From Roseateles sp. DAIF2 (GTDB lineage: Bacteria; Pseudomonadota; Gammaproteobacteria; Burkholderiales; Burkholderiaceae_C): a stretch of DNA of 64,000 bases. The notes beneath the pieces are model-generated. The model made no database searches, was not told the DNA's origin, and was given only the letters and a program-made list of their open reading frames with translations. How positions within the stretch are numbered: position 1 is the first letter of the stretch; each line of letters begins with the position of its first letter. This document shows positions 55,419 to 63,928 of the stretch, piece after piece. A program made the translations under genes and the position numbers. The DNA lies in contig NZ_CP049919.1 of assembly GCF_015624425.1 (NCBI RefSeq), positions 682,001 to 746,000 of the forward strand. Direction: 5' to 3'.

Positions 55419-56318
55419 ATGAGCTCTGCCGCCGCTGTCGCCATGCCCGCCCGCCATCTGCTGCTCGCGCTGGTCGTCGTCGCGATCTGGGGCAGCAACT
55501 TCGTCGTGATCAAGCTGGCGCTGGGGGCGCTGCCACCGCTGCTGTTCGCGGCGCTGCGCTTTGCCTTCGCGGTGCTGCCGGCGATCTTCTTTCTGCCGCG
55601 CCCGCCCACCTCCTGGCGCAATCTGGCGGCCTATGGCCTTTTGATCGGCGTGGGTCAGTTCGGCGTGCTGTACCTGGCGATGCGCGCGCAGATCTCGCCG
55701 GGTCTGGCCTCGCTGGTGGTGCAGACCCAGGTGTTCTTCACCCTGCTGCTGGCGGTGCGCCTGGCCCGGGAGCATGTGCAGGCCTACCAATGGGCGGGCC
55801 TGGCGCTGGCGGCCAGCGGCATCGGCGTGATCGCGTTGCACACCGACGGCAGCACCACGGTGCTGGGCGTGGCGATGGTGCTGCTGGCGGCCTTTTCCTG
55901 GGCCTGCGGCAATATGGTCGGCAAGCGCGCGGGTCAGGTGAACATGCTGGCCTATATGGTCTGGACCAGCCTGTTCGCGGTGCCGCCGCTGATCCTGCTG
56001 TCCCTGCTGGTCGAGGGCCCGGCCGCGATCGCCGCGGGTCTGGCCCGGGCCGATGCGGGCACCTGGGCCGCGGTGCTGTGGCAGTCGCTGGGCAACACCC
56101 TGTTCGGCTACGGCATGTGGGGCTGGCTGCTGGCACGCCATGCGGCGGCCACCGTCGTGCCGCTGGCCCTGCTGGTGCCGGTGTTCGGCATGGGCAGCGC
56201 CGCGCTGTTCCTGGGCGAGCCGCTGCCGGCCTGGAAGCTGGGCGCGGCGGCGCTGGTGATGAGCGGCCTGGCGTTGAACCTGCTGTGGCCGCTGCGCCAT
56301 CGCCTGCGGCCGGCATGA
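55419..56318 (+). CDS. EamA/RhaT-family metabolite exporter
   Basis: A 299-residue protein with ten membrane helices in two EamA repeats. Repeat 1 begins HLLLALVVVAIWGSNFVVIKLAL and has ALRFAFAVLPAIFFLPRP. Repeat 2 begins GVAMVLLAAFSWACGNMVGKRAG and ends ALFLGEPLPAWKLGAAALVMSGLALNLL. The WGSNFVVIK start and the AGQ/EPLP motifs fit the amino-acid or O-acetylserine/cysteine exporter branch. An ATG eight codons downstream is an alternative start. Its stop overlaps the next start (ATGA), coupling it to a secreted metzincin-like protein. Confidence 0.88.
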   Translation: MSSAAAVAMPARHLLLALVVVAIWGSNFVVIKLALGALPPLLFAALRFAFAVLPAIFFLPRPPTSWRNLAAYGLLIGVGQFGVLYLAMRAQISPGLASLVVQTQVFFTLLLAVRLAREHVQAYQWAGLALAASGIGVIALHTDGSTTVLGVAMVLLAAFSWACGNMVGKRAGQVNMLAYMVWTSLFAVPPLILLSLLVEGPAAIAAGLARADAGTWAAVLWQSLGNTLFGYGMWGWLLARHAAATVVPLALLVPVFGMGSAALFLGEPLPAWKLGAAALVMSGLALNLLWPLRHRLRPA

Positions 56319-56992
56319 GGCGGCTCGGCGCGCTGCTGCTGCTACTGATGGCGCTTGTCCCGGCGGCCTGGGCGCTCGATCCGCAGGGCCTGCGCGCGCA
56401 GGAGATCGCCCATTGCGCGCCCGGCGAGCTGAGCACCTGGCCCGACGGCCGCGACGGGCCCTCGGCCAGCGCGGCCTGGCTGTTTGAGTATGAAAGCGCC
56501 GGTGCGCCGATCTGGCTCGACTCGGCCCTGGTGTTGCGCCTGCTGGAGCGCGCGGCCGGCGCCTGGGCGCCCTGCGGCCTGCCGATCCAGGTGCGTGCGC
56601 TGGACGCCGCGCAGCGGCCCGATCCGGCGCAGGCGCGTGTGCGGGTGCTATGGGACGAGGCCGGCGCGCGCGGCGGCTTCGGCCTGGCCGACCTGGGCCG
56701 GCGCCGGCTTTCGCTGAGCCCGGCCGCCTTTGCGCTGCTGCGCCAGCGCAACCCACAGCATCCGGCCGATGCGACCCTGCAGCTGGTGCTGTCGCACGAG
56801 ATGGGGCATTTCCTCGGCCTGGTCGCGCATTCGCGGCGCTGCGTGGACGTGATGTCCTATTACCACGATGGCCGAGGCAACCACTGCTTCGCGCGTGACG
56901 CGGCGGTGATGAAGGCTTATGCCGAATACCGCGCCAGCCTGCCGACCGCCTGCGACATCCAGCGCTGCGGCGCGCTCAACGGCCGGCGCTGA
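56315..56992 (+). CDS. Secreted matrixin/metzincin-like metallopeptidase
   Basis: A 225-residue protein with a signal peptide (MRRLGALLLLLMALVPAAWA-LDP). The zinc site is a textbook metzincin motif, LVLSHEMGHFLGLVAHS (His161, Glu162, His165, His171 or 172), followed by the Met-turn in CVDVMSYYHDG (Met180). Six or seven cysteines, including CAPGELSTW near residue 34 and CDIQRCG at the end, suggest disulfides. The body is short, about 180 mature residues, like bacterial matrixin-type peptidases. Its ATG overlaps the exporter stop (ATGA), an unusual pairing. Substrate unknown; periplasmic or extracellular action is expected. Confidence 0.82.
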   Translation: MRRLGALLLLLMALVPAAWALDPQGLRAQEIAHCAPGELSTWPDGRDGPSASAAWLFEYESAGAPIWLDSALVLRLLERAAGAWAPCGLPIQVRALDAAQRPDPAQARVRVLWDEAGARGGFGLADLGRRRLSLSPAAFALLRQRNPQHPADATLQLVLSHEMGHFLGLVAHSRRCVDVMSYYHDGRGNHCFARDAAVMKAYAEYRASLPTACDIQRCGALNGRR

Positions 56993-57063
56993 CGGAGGGC
57001 CGGCGCATCGGGACGCGCTCGCCCAGTTCGAAATAGTCCGCCGGGCCGCCGCAAGGACCACGC

Positions 57064-57852
57064 TCAGACGACGCGCAGGCTTAGCTCCGGCAGCCCCTCG
57101 ATCCTGGCCAGCATCACATCGCCCCTGACCACCGGCCCGACGTTCTCCGGCGTGCCGCTGTAGATCAGGTCGCCGGCCTTCAGCTCGAAGGCCTCGGAGA
57201 GCCGGCTGATCTGCTCGGCCACGCTCCAGATCATGTAGCTCAGATCGGCGCTCTGCTTGAGCTGGCCGTTCACCGCCAGCGAGATCGCGCCCTTCAGGAA
57301 ATGGCCGGTGGCGGCCACCGGGTGGATCGGGCCGATCGGGGCCGAGAGGTCGAAGCTCTTGCCGATCTCCCAGGGTTTTTTCTGGTCGCCCATCGCGCGC
57401 TGCAGATCGCGCCGCGTCATGTCCAGGCCGATCGCGTAGCCGTAGACATGGGACAGCGCCTGGTCGAGCGGGATGTCGCGGCCGCCGCTCTTCAGCGCCG
57501 CGACCAGTTCCACCTCGTAGTGGTAGTTCCTGGTCAGCGCGGGATAGGGGTGCTCGGCGGTCTGCCCGGGGGCGACGAACTGCACCGCGTCGCTGGGCTT
57601 CTGGAAGAAGAAGGGCGGTTCGCGGGTCGGGTCCGAGCCCATCTCGCGCGCATGGGCCGCGTAGTTGCGGCCGATGCAGTAGATGCGGTGCACCGGGAAG
57701 ACCTCGTTGGACCCTGCAATAGGCACGGCGGGGATGCGCAGCGCAAAGGGGGCGGGTTGCGAGGGCGTGGCGGTGACGCTGGCGCAGCCGGCGGCCAGCA
57801 GGCCGCCCGCGGCGGAGGCGGTGGTGTTGATCAGCATATGTCGACGGTCCAT
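57064..57852 (-). CDS. Fumarylacetoacetate hydrolase-family protein with an export signal
   Basis: A 262-residue FAH-fold protein. The C-terminal 215 residues are a complete domain: VHRIYCIGRNYAAHAREMG, FFFQKPSDAVQF, YHYEVELVAALKSGG (metal Glu pair), YGYAIGLDMTRRDLQ (Asp), KSFDLSAPIGPI and LKAGDLIYSGTPENVGPV. The N-terminus is unusual: MDRRHMLINTTASAAGGLLAAGCASV has a Tat-like arginine pair and a lipobox (LAAGC, Cys23). FAH-family enzymes cleave C-C bonds in fumarylpyruvate-like compounds and are normally cytoplasmic, so a lipid-anchored periplasmic member is odd. It is divergent from nothing close, and the AraC gene lies upstream on the same strand. Confidence 0.85.
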   Translation of the reverse strand: MDRRHMLINTTASAAGGLLAAGCASVTATPSQPAPFALRIPAVPIAGSNEVFPVHRIYCIGRNYAAHAREMGSDPTREPPFFFQKPSDAVQFVAPGQTAEHPYPALTRNYHYEVELVAALKSGGRDIPLDQALSHVYGYAIGLDMTRRDLQRAMGDQKKPWEIGKSFDLSAPIGPIHPVAATGHFLKGAISLAVNGQLKQSADLSYMIWSVAEQISRLSEAFELKAGDLIYSGTPENVGPVVRGDVMLARIEGLPELSLRVV

Positions 57853-57931
57853 GGGGCTGGTCTCCGGTTCTGAAGGTTCTTGGTTTGTCGCCTTCAGCTT
57901 AGGAGCGCGCCGGCGCGGCCGGCAGGACGCA

Positions 57932-58867
57932 TCAACGCTTGTCTTGGACGGAATTCAGCCGCGCCGCGCGCCAGGCGCTGGGACTCTGGCCATGCCATTG
58001 GCGGAAGCGCCGCGCGAAGTAGGCCTCGTCGGCGAAGCCGCAACGCCGCGCGATCTCGCCGATGCGCGTGGCCGGGCCGCCGCTCAGCAGCAGCTCCTGG
58101 GCCAGCGCCAGGCGGCGCTCGGTCAGCAGCTCGGTGAAGGTGCGGCCGGTTTCCTTCTTCAGCAGATGGGCCAGGTAGTTGGGCGAGAGGCAGGCGGCCT
58201 CGGCCGCCGCGGCCAGGGTCGGTTCGCCGGCCAGTTGCTCGCGCAGATAGCGCAGCACCCGCGCCAGCGCCGCGCGCCGGCCGCCCTGCTGCGCCTGGGC
58301 CGCGGCCAGCGCGCTCAGCTCGCTCTCCCAGCGCCGGCAGGTCAGGGCCAGCAGCTGCAGCAGCGCGCCGCGGATCGCCGCGGCCGAGGCCAGGCGCTGG
58401 CGCGCCGCGTTCTCGCGCCGCATCGTCGCCAGCAGGGCCAGCACGGCATCGAAATCCACGGCATCGAAGACGAAGTCCAGATGCTCCTGGAACTGGAACG
58501 GCGCCAGCTCCGGCGCCAGGCTCAGCGGCACATCCTCCAGGTCCAGCGGGTCGACGGCGGCCAGGTCCGGGCGCAGAAAGCGCGGGCTGAAGTTCACCAC
58601 CAGCCATTCGGTGCCGGCCGGATGCGGCACCAGGTGCATGCGGTGCGGCAGCACGAAGCTCAGCGCGCGCGGCGGGAAGGGGCGCAGCGCGCCGCCGATC
58701 TGCTGGCGCGTCTCGCCGGCCAGATTCACCTGGATCTGGAAATACTCATGCTTGTGCGGCTGGGTCAGCGGCGCGCGCCGGGCCTGGTCGCGGATGTCGA
58801 AGTCCAGGTGGTCGGAGCGCTCCGCCATGCCGTAGATACGCACCGGGGGCGTCGTCGTCTTGGCCAT
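57932..58867 (-). CDS. AraC-family transcriptional regulator
   Basis: A 311-residue regulator. The N-terminal cupin-like sensor domain (about 15-150) has HKHEYFQIQVNLAGETRQQIGG and PRALSFVLPHRMHLVPHP. The two helix-turn-helix units are at 205-300: AEAACLSPNYLAHLLKKETG, then IGEIARRCGFADEAYFARRFRQWHG and SPSAWRA. I chose ATG 58867; 58876 is possible. It is divergent from the secreted-protein gene at 58898, with only 30 bases between starts, and lies upstream of the FAH-family gene on the same strand. Either could be its target. Confidence 0.9.
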   Translation of the reverse strand: MAKTTTPPVRIYGMAERSDHLDFDIRDQARRAPLTQPHKHEYFQIQVNLAGETRQQIGGALRPFPPRALSFVLPHRMHLVPHPAGTEWLVVNFSPRFLRPDLAAVDPLDLEDVPLSLAPELAPFQFQEHLDFVFDAVDFDAVLALLATMRRENAARQRLASAAAIRGALLQLLALTCRRWESELSALAAAQAQQGGRRAALARVLRYLREQLAGEPTLAAAAEAACLSPNYLAHLLKKETGRTFTELLTERRLALAQELLLSGGPATRIGEIARRCGFADEAYFARRFRQWHGQSPSAWRAARLNSVQDKR

Positions 58868-58897
58868 GGCGCGCATCCTGCCATGTATGCTCGGGCC

Positions 58898-59566
58898 ATG
58901 ATCGGCCGCCGTCCTTTCTCCTCCCTGCTGCTCCTGGCGCTGTGCGCGGCGCCGGCCTGGGCGCAGCCGCGCCAGAACCTGCTGGTGGAGCTGCGCTGGG
59001 TCGAGTCCGGCGTCAGCGGCGCCGCGATCGCCGGCACGCGCCAGGGCGGCGTGGTGGTCGGCACCGCGGGCAGCGTCTCGCCGCGCCCCGGCGGCATCAG
59101 CCTGTCGACGCGCCGCGTCGAGGAGGGCGTCGAGGCCCAGCAGCAGGTGCTGGTGCTGAATGGCGCCACCGCCAGCGTGATGCTGGCCGAGACCGAGCTG
59201 CTGCAATGGCTGGACTATGGCGTGGCCCTGCGTGGTGGCGGTGGCCCGGGCCAGGCGCCGCCGCGGGCGCAGGTCTATGCGCAGTCGCGCAGCCTGCCCA
59301 TCGAGCGCCGGCGCGGCTTCGCGCTGACGCCCTCCTGGCCCGGCGGGCGCCAGCCGGTGCGGGTGGAGCTGCGCGCGCTGGCCCCGGCCGGCGCGGCGGG
59401 CGAGGCCGAGATCCTGTCCACCGTGCAGGTGGCGCTGGGCGAATGGATGACGGTGGCGCGCCGCGGCGGCGTGGCCCGCAGCCCGCAGCCGGGCGTGATC
59501 AGCAGCAGCGACGCCGAGACGCAGAGCATGCGCGAACTGCAGATCCGGGTGCAGCCTGCCCCTTGA
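58898..59566 (+). CDS. Secreted hypothetical protein
   Basis: A 222-residue protein beginning MIGRRPFSSLLLLALCAAPAWA-QPR, a clear signal peptide. The mature part is beta-rich: QNLLVELRWVESGV, GGVVVGTAGSVSPR, EEGVEAQQQVLVLNGATASVML, a Gly-rich linker GGGGPGQAPP, SRSLPIERRRGFALTPSWPGG, VRVELRALAP and a C-terminal RELQIRVQPAP. The pattern LVLNGxxASVxLxE resembles the secretin / GspD-like barrel-entry segments, but the match is too weak to name. An ATG five codons upstream (58883) is possible. It lies head to head with the AraC gene and 53 bases before the chitinase. Confidence 0.65.
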   Translation: MIGRRPFSSLLLLALCAAPAWAQPRQNLLVELRWVESGVSGAAIAGTRQGGVVVGTAGSVSPRPGGISLSTRRVEEGVEAQQQVLVLNGATASVMLAETELLQWLDYGVALRGGGGPGQAPPRAQVYAQSRSLPIERRRGFALTPSWPGGRQPVRVELRALAPAGAAGEAEILSTVQVALGEWMTVARRGGVARSPQPGVISSSDAETQSMRELQIRVQPAP

Positions 59567-59582
59567 TTGGTATTTGATTGGT
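59563..59582 (+). repeat. Tandem TTGATTGGT repeats before the chitinase gene
   Basis: TTGATTGGT occurs at 59563-59571 and 59574-59582, an 11-base period, one helical turn. The first overlaps the stop of the upstream gene. AT-rich, phased repeats 40-55 bases before the chitinase ATG suggest a regulator site or a weak promoter (TTGATT with TAGGCT at 16 bases). Confidence 0.4.
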
Positions 59583-59619
59583 GTTAGGCTTCGCGCTCCG
59601 AACCTGGAGCCGAACCCCG

Positions 59620-60873
59620 ATGCGATCCCTGCTGCTGAGCGCCGCCCTTGCCCTGTCCCCGCTGCTCGCCAACGCCCAGTCGCCGGCCCTGTTCGGCGCC
59701 GGGCCGCTGGAGGTGGAGCGCAGCGGCGGCAAGGTGGTCGGTGCCTATGTGCCGAACTGGGAGAGCGAGGCGGTGGTGGACCGCATCCAGCCCGGCAGCC
59801 TGACCCATCTGCTCTATGCTTTCTTGCGCATCTGCGGCCCGGGCCAGCTGGCGGTGGACGCGCCCAAGTGCCAGGGCAAGAAGGATTTCGAGCTCGGCAC
59901 CGGGCCGGTGGACCAGCGCTTCGACGCGGCCTTCGCGCGGCTGAAGGCGCGCCAGCCGCATCTGAAGGTGCTGGCCTCGGTCGGCGGCTGGGGCGGCTCC
60001 GACCCCTTCTTCCACCTGGCCAATGATCCGGCGCGGCGCGCCGTCTTCATCGCCTCGGCGCAGCGCTTCCTGCGCGAGCATCCGGGCTTCGACGGCATCG
60101 ACATCGACTGGGAGCATCCGGGCGGCAACGGCGCGGTCAATGGCGTGCAGCTCGGCGCCCCGGCCGACGGCCAGGGCTATGCGGACCTGATGACCGAGCT
60201 GCGCGCCGGGCTGAACGCGCTGACCGCCGAGACCGGCCGGCTCTACCAGCTGAGCACCGCGATCAACAGCACCAGCGCCATCGTCGACCGCATCAACTTC
60301 AAGCAGGCGGCCGGTGCGCTGGACCTGGTGTTCATGATGACCTACGACTTCTACGGCGGCTGGTCCGACAGCGTCGGCCATCACACCACCCTGAAGAGCA
60401 GCGCCCCGCAGGCCGACGACAGCCTGGAGCGCTCGGTGCGCAACATGACGGCGGCCGGCGTGCCGGCGTCCAAGCTGGTGGCCGGCGTCGCGATCTACGG
60501 CCGCGGCTTTGCCGGCGCGGCGGGCTCGAGCACCGGCGCGGCCAAGACCGGCGCCTATCCGGGCGGCGAGGGCGCGCTGAGCTACCGCGAGATCGCCGCG
60601 CGCTACCTGGACCGGCGCGGCCGCGGCCAGCGCGGCTTCGAGGCCCGCTTCGACAGCACCACCGAGGCCTGGAGCCTCTACCACCCCAAGCTCAAGCTCT
60701 GGATCGGCTACGACGATCCGCGCGCGGTGCAGGCCAAGGGCCGTTATGCGGTGCAGGCCGGCCTGGCCGGCGTGTTCGCCTGGGAGCTGAGCCAGGACAA
60801 CGGCGACATCCTGAACGCGATGAACGCCGGCGTGGGCAATCTGCTGATCGCACCGGCCAAGCCCAAACGCTGA
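59620..60873 (+). CDS. Secreted chitinase, glycoside hydrolase family 18
   Basis: A 417-residue single-domain GH18 enzyme. Signal peptide MRSLLLSAALALSPLLANA-QSP. Barrel marks: KVVGAYVPNWESEAVVD, LTHLLYAFLRI, LKVLASVGGWGGSDPF (SxGG) and the catalytic motif FDGIDIDWEHPGG (DxxDxDxE, acid Glu165). These are followed by LVFMMTYDFYGGW (MxYD) and a chitin-insertion domain (about 290-360), giving a processive ChiA-like groove, and VFAWELSQDNGDILNAM. No chitin-binding or fibronectin module is attached. It hydrolyses chitin or chito-oligosaccharides outside the cell or in the periplasm. It is preceded by a secreted unknown and phased repeats. Confidence 0.93.
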   Translation: MRSLLLSAALALSPLLANAQSPALFGAGPLEVERSGGKVVGAYVPNWESEAVVDRIQPGSLTHLLYAFLRICGPGQLAVDAPKCQGKKDFELGTGPVDQRFDAAFARLKARQPHLKVLASVGGWGGSDPFFHLANDPARRAVFIASAQRFLREHPGFDGIDIDWEHPGGNGAVNGVQLGAPADGQGYADLMTELRAGLNALTAETGRLYQLSTAINSTSAIVDRINFKQAAGALDLVFMMTYDFYGGWSDSVGHHTTLKSSAPQADDSLERSVRNMTAAGVPASKLVAGVAIYGRGFAGAAGSSTGAAKTGAYPGGEGALSYREIAARYLDRRGRGQRGFEARFDSTTEAWSLYHPKLKLWIGYDDPRAVQAKGRYAVQAGLAGVFAWELSQDNGDILNAMNAGVGNLLIAPAKPKR

Positions 60874-61002
60874 GCCAGATCAAGCCGCCACCGGGCCGCG
60901 GCGGCGACTATGTCACCCGAGCGGCCGCCGCATCAATCTGATCAGGGTGGCAACCCGATGTGGCGGTCGTTCCTTCTTCCCGGGCGCCCCGGCCGTGGTT
61001 GA

Positions 61003-61560
61003 TCAGGCCGCCCGCCAGTCGGCCCGTGCCAGCCGGTACAGGCAATGCCGGCGCAAGACATGACCCTCGGGCAGGGCCGGATGCTCGAATTCGCCGGCCG
61101 GGTCGAGGCGCAGGCCGATGCGCTCCATCACCGCGCGCGAGCGCTGGTTCTGCAGGGTCGTGAAGGACACGATCTCAGGCAGCTCCAGGCGCTCGAAGCC
61201 CAGGGCCAGCACGGCGCTCGCGGCCTCGCTGGCAAGGCCGCGGCCCCAGAAGGGGCGGGCCAGGCGCCAGCCGATCTCCACGCAGGGCGAGAAGGGCAGG
61301 GGCCAGCGCGGCACCGCCAGGCCGACGAAGCCGATGAAGTCGCCGCCCTCCAGGGTCTCGGCGGCCCACAGGCCCCAGCCGCGCGTGGCGATCTGTTCCG
61401 TCCAGGCATCGATGCTGGCGTCGCTCTGCTCGCGGTCCGGCCGGCTGGCGAAAAACTCCATCACGACCGGGTCGGCATTCAGCGCGGCAAAGGGCGCGCG
61501 ATCGCTCTCCCGCCAGTTGCGCAGGCGCAGCCGTGCGGTGTCGAATTCGATGGCCGCCAT
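61003..61560 (-). CDS. RimJ/RimL-type GNAT N-acetyltransferase
   Basis: A 185-residue acetyltransferase. It begins EFDTARLRLRNWRESDRAPFAALN, the standard RimJ/L opening, followed by WGLWAAETLEGGDFIGFVGL, VEIGWRLARPFWGRGLASEAASAVL (acetyl-CoA loop GRGLA) and LPEIVSFTTLQNQRSRAVMERIGL. It lies directly downstream of the 65-residue membrane protein, with the ATG one base before that gene's TGA region, so the two are coupled. It may acetylate a ribosomal or other protein N-terminus or a small amine. Confidence 0.9.
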   Translation of the reverse strand: MAAIEFDTARLRLRNWRESDRAPFAALNADPVVMEFFASRPDREQSDASIDAWTEQIATRGWGLWAAETLEGGDFIGFVGLAVPRWPLPFSPCVEIGWRLARPFWGRGLASEAASAVLALGFERLELPEIVSFTTLQNQRSRAVMERIGLRLDPAGEFEHPALPEGHVLRRHCLYRLARADWRAA

Positions 61561-61561
61561 C

Positions 61562-61759
61562 TCAGCGCGGCTTGCCGCCCAGCAGACGCGCCGGCAGCAT
61601 CAGCAGGGCGCGCAGCAGCGCGAACAGCGCCTCGACGCTGACGCCGATCAGCCGCAGGGGCAGCGAGACCAGCCAGAGCAGCGGCCACAGCAGCAGGGCC
61701 AGCAGCGCCAGCGGCCAGCACAGCAGGAACAGCAGACACCAGAGCAGCAGTTTCAGCAT
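61562..61759 (-). CDS. Small hydrophobic membrane protein
   Basis: A 65-residue protein made almost wholly of hydrophobic residues: MLKLLLWCLLFLLCWPLALLALL, a second helix LWLVSLPLRLIGVSVEALFALL, and a basic tail (ARLLGGKPR). It is Trp-rich in the first half. Small Leu/Trp-rich proteins of this form are common in Burkholderiales genomes without a known role. It is adjacent to the GNAT gene (61003) downstream and the DUF2164 gene upstream, on the same strand with 15 bases between. Confidence 0.7.
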   Translation of the reverse strand: MLKLLLWCLLFLLCWPLALLALLLWPLLWLVSLPLRLIGVSVEALFALLRALLMLPARLLGGKPR

Positions 61760-61774
61760 GGTGGGCCCTTCAGC

Positions 61775-62056
61775 TCAGCGCGCGCTCTTCTTGCGCTGCG
61801 CCGCATCGTGCTTGCGCCAGTAGCCGAACTCGTCCTCGTGCACCTCCAGGTCCAGCTCGGCGACGCGCTGCTGCAGCCGCTCCTGCACATCGGCCACCGC
61901 CTGGTTGTAGATGCTGGGCCCGATCTCTTCCAGCAGGAAGCCGAGCAGCGCGCCGGCGGCGATGTTGCCGATCGGCTCGTCCATCTGGGTGTCGAAGTAG
62001 CGCTGGATCGAATCGATCGCGCGCTGGCGGGCTTCCTTGGAGAGTTCGATGCTCAT
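61775..62056 (-). CDS. DUF2164 family protein
   Basis: A 93-residue protein starting MSIELSKEARQRAIDSIQRYF, then DEPIGNIAAGALLGFLLEEIGPSIYNQAV, VQERLQQRVAELDLEVHEDEFGYWRK and a Lys/Arg tail. This is the complete DUF2164 pattern, about 80-95 residues, helical and acidic in the middle. Function unknown. I chose ATG 62056; the open frame upstream has no family similarity. It heads a three-gene set with the small membrane protein and the GNAT. Confidence 0.88.
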   Translation of the reverse strand: MSIELSKEARQRAIDSIQRYFDTQMDEPIGNIAAGALLGFLLEEIGPSIYNQAVADVQERLQQRVAELDLEVHEDEFGYWRKHDAAQRKKSAR

Positions 62057-62266
62057 CGCTGGTGCTTGTGGAGAGTGGGGCTGCGCCGCCATTGTGCAGC
62101 GGCACCCAGCTGCGCACGCGCCATACCCTGCAGCTATGGCCGACCCCCGAAGCGCTATCTCCGGATCGCTGCGGCTGCTGGTTTCCACCCAGGGCGGCGG
62201 CGCCGCGGCGGGCAAGAATCCGCGGGCTAAGATGCCCCACCGTTTTTTCTGTCAGTCGAGGAGCGT

Positions 62267-63901
62267 ATGAGACAAGTCCTGCCGATCCAGAACAAGATCA
62301 CCGTCAGCCGCCGTGCGATGCATGGCCTGCTGGCCGCCAGCCTGGCGCTGGCCTACGGCCTGAACGGCGCCCAGGCCGCCACGCCCAAGGACACCCTGGT
62401 GCAGGCCTTCGCCTTCGACGACATCATCACGATGGACCCGGCCGAGTCCTTCGAGCTGTCCGCCGGCGAGATCATGGGCAACACCTATGACCGCCTGGTG
62501 CGCCTGGACATCAAGGATCCCTCGCAACAGGTCGGCGACCTCGCCAAGAGCTGGACCGTCTCGGCCGACGGCAAGACCTTCAGCTTCGAGCTCAAGCCCA
62601 ACCTGAAGTTCGCCTCCGGCAACCCGCTGAGCGCCGAGGACGTGGTCTATTCGCTGCAGCGCGCGGTGCTGCTGGACAAGACCCCCGCCTTCATCCTGAC
62701 CCAGTTCGGCCTGAAGAAGGACGTGGTCAAGGACCGCATCAAGCAGACCGGCCCGCTCTCGCTGACGATCGAGACCGACAAGGCCTACGCGACCACCCTG
62801 GTGCTGAACGCGCTGACCGCCGACGTCGCCTCGGTGCTGGACAAGAAGCTGGTGCAGAGCAAGGAGGCCAATGGCGACATGGGCTACGCCTGGCTCAAGA
62901 CCAACTACGCCGGCTCCGGCCCCTACAAGCTGCGCGAATGGCGCGCCAACGAGATCGTCGCGCTGGAGCGCAACGCCAACTACACGCTGGGCGCCAAGGC
63001 GCCGCTGGCGCGCGTGATCTACCGCCATGTGAAGGAGGCCGCCACCCAGCGCCTGCTGCTGGAGAAGGGCGACATCGACATCGCGCGCAATCTCTCGCCG
63101 CAGGACGTGACCGCGCTGTCGGCCAGCAAGGACGTGAAGATCACGACCCAGCCCAAGGGCACGGTCTACTACATGAGCTTCAACATGAAGAACGCCAACC
63201 TCGCCAAGCCCGAGGTGCGCGAGGCCATGAAGTATCTGGTCGACTATGAGGGCATCGGCAAGACCCTGATCCAGCATATCGGCCGCATCCACCAGAACTT
63301 CCTGCCGGTGGGCCTGCTGGGCGCCAGCACCGAGAACCCCTTCAAGCTGGACGTGGACAAGGCCAAGGGCCTGCTGGCCAAGGCCGGCCTGCCGAACGGC
63401 TTCAAGGTGACGATCGACATGCGCACGGTGCAGCCGGTGCAGGGCATCGCCGAGAACTTCCAGCAGACCGCCAAGCGCGCCGGCATCGACATCGAGATCA
63501 TCCCCGGCGACGGCAAGCAGACCCTGACCAAGTACCGCGCCCGCACGCACGACATCTACATCGGCCAGTGGGGCACCGACTACTGGGATCCGCACACCAA
63601 TGCCGACACCTTCGCGCGCAACACCGACAACAGCGACGGCGCGACCAACAAGCCGCTGGCCTGGCGCAATGCCTGGGAGATCCCCGAGCTGACCAAGAAG
63701 AGCGACGCCGCCGCGCTGGAGCGCGACGCCAAGAAGCGTGCCGCGCTGTACCAGGAGATCCAGGCCGAGGTGCGCAAGACCAGCCCCTTCGTGCTGCTGT
63801 TCCAGCAGACCGAGGTGGCGGCCTATCGCAACAATGTGGAGAACCTGAAGCTCGGCCCGACCTTCTCCAGCAACTACATGTTCACCATCAGCAAGAAGTG
63901 A
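62267..63901 (+). CDS. ABC transporter substrate-binding protein, dipeptide/oligopeptide family
   Basis: A 544-residue family 5 solute-binding protein. The signal region is long (about 37 residues: QNKITVSRRAMHGLLAASLALAYGLNGAQA), with an Arg pair but no strict Tat motif. Mature marks: FAFDDIITMDPAESFELSAGEIMGNTYD, WTVSADGKTFSFELKPNLKFASG, AEDVVYSLQRAV, NYAGSGPYKLREWRANEIVALERN and IYIGQWGTDYWDPHTNADTF. It differs clearly from the member at 502. A permease gene begins 27 bases after the stop, so this heads a peptide or opine-type ABC operon that leaves the window. Confidence 0.92.
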   Translation: MRQVLPIQNKITVSRRAMHGLLAASLALAYGLNGAQAATPKDTLVQAFAFDDIITMDPAESFELSAGEIMGNTYDRLVRLDIKDPSQQVGDLAKSWTVSADGKTFSFELKPNLKFASGNPLSAEDVVYSLQRAVLLDKTPAFILTQFGLKKDVVKDRIKQTGPLSLTIETDKAYATTLVLNALTADVASVLDKKLVQSKEANGDMGYAWLKTNYAGSGPYKLREWRANEIVALERNANYTLGAKAPLARVIYRHVKEAATQRLLLEKGDIDIARNLSPQDVTALSASKDVKITTQPKGTVYYMSFNMKNANLAKPEVREAMKYLVDYEGIGKTLIQHIGRIHQNFLPVGLLGASTENPFKLDVDKAKGLLAKAGLPNGFKVTIDMRTVQPVQGIAENFQQTAKRAGIDIEIIPGDGKQTLTKYRARTHDIYIGQWGTDYWDPHTNADTFARNTDNSDGATNKPLAWRNAWEIPELTKKSDAAALERDAKKRAALYQEIQAEVRKTSPFVLLFQQTEVAAYRNNVENLKLGPTFSSNYMFTISKK

Positions 63902-63928
63902 TGACGAGCTGAGCGGGGACCTGTTTCG

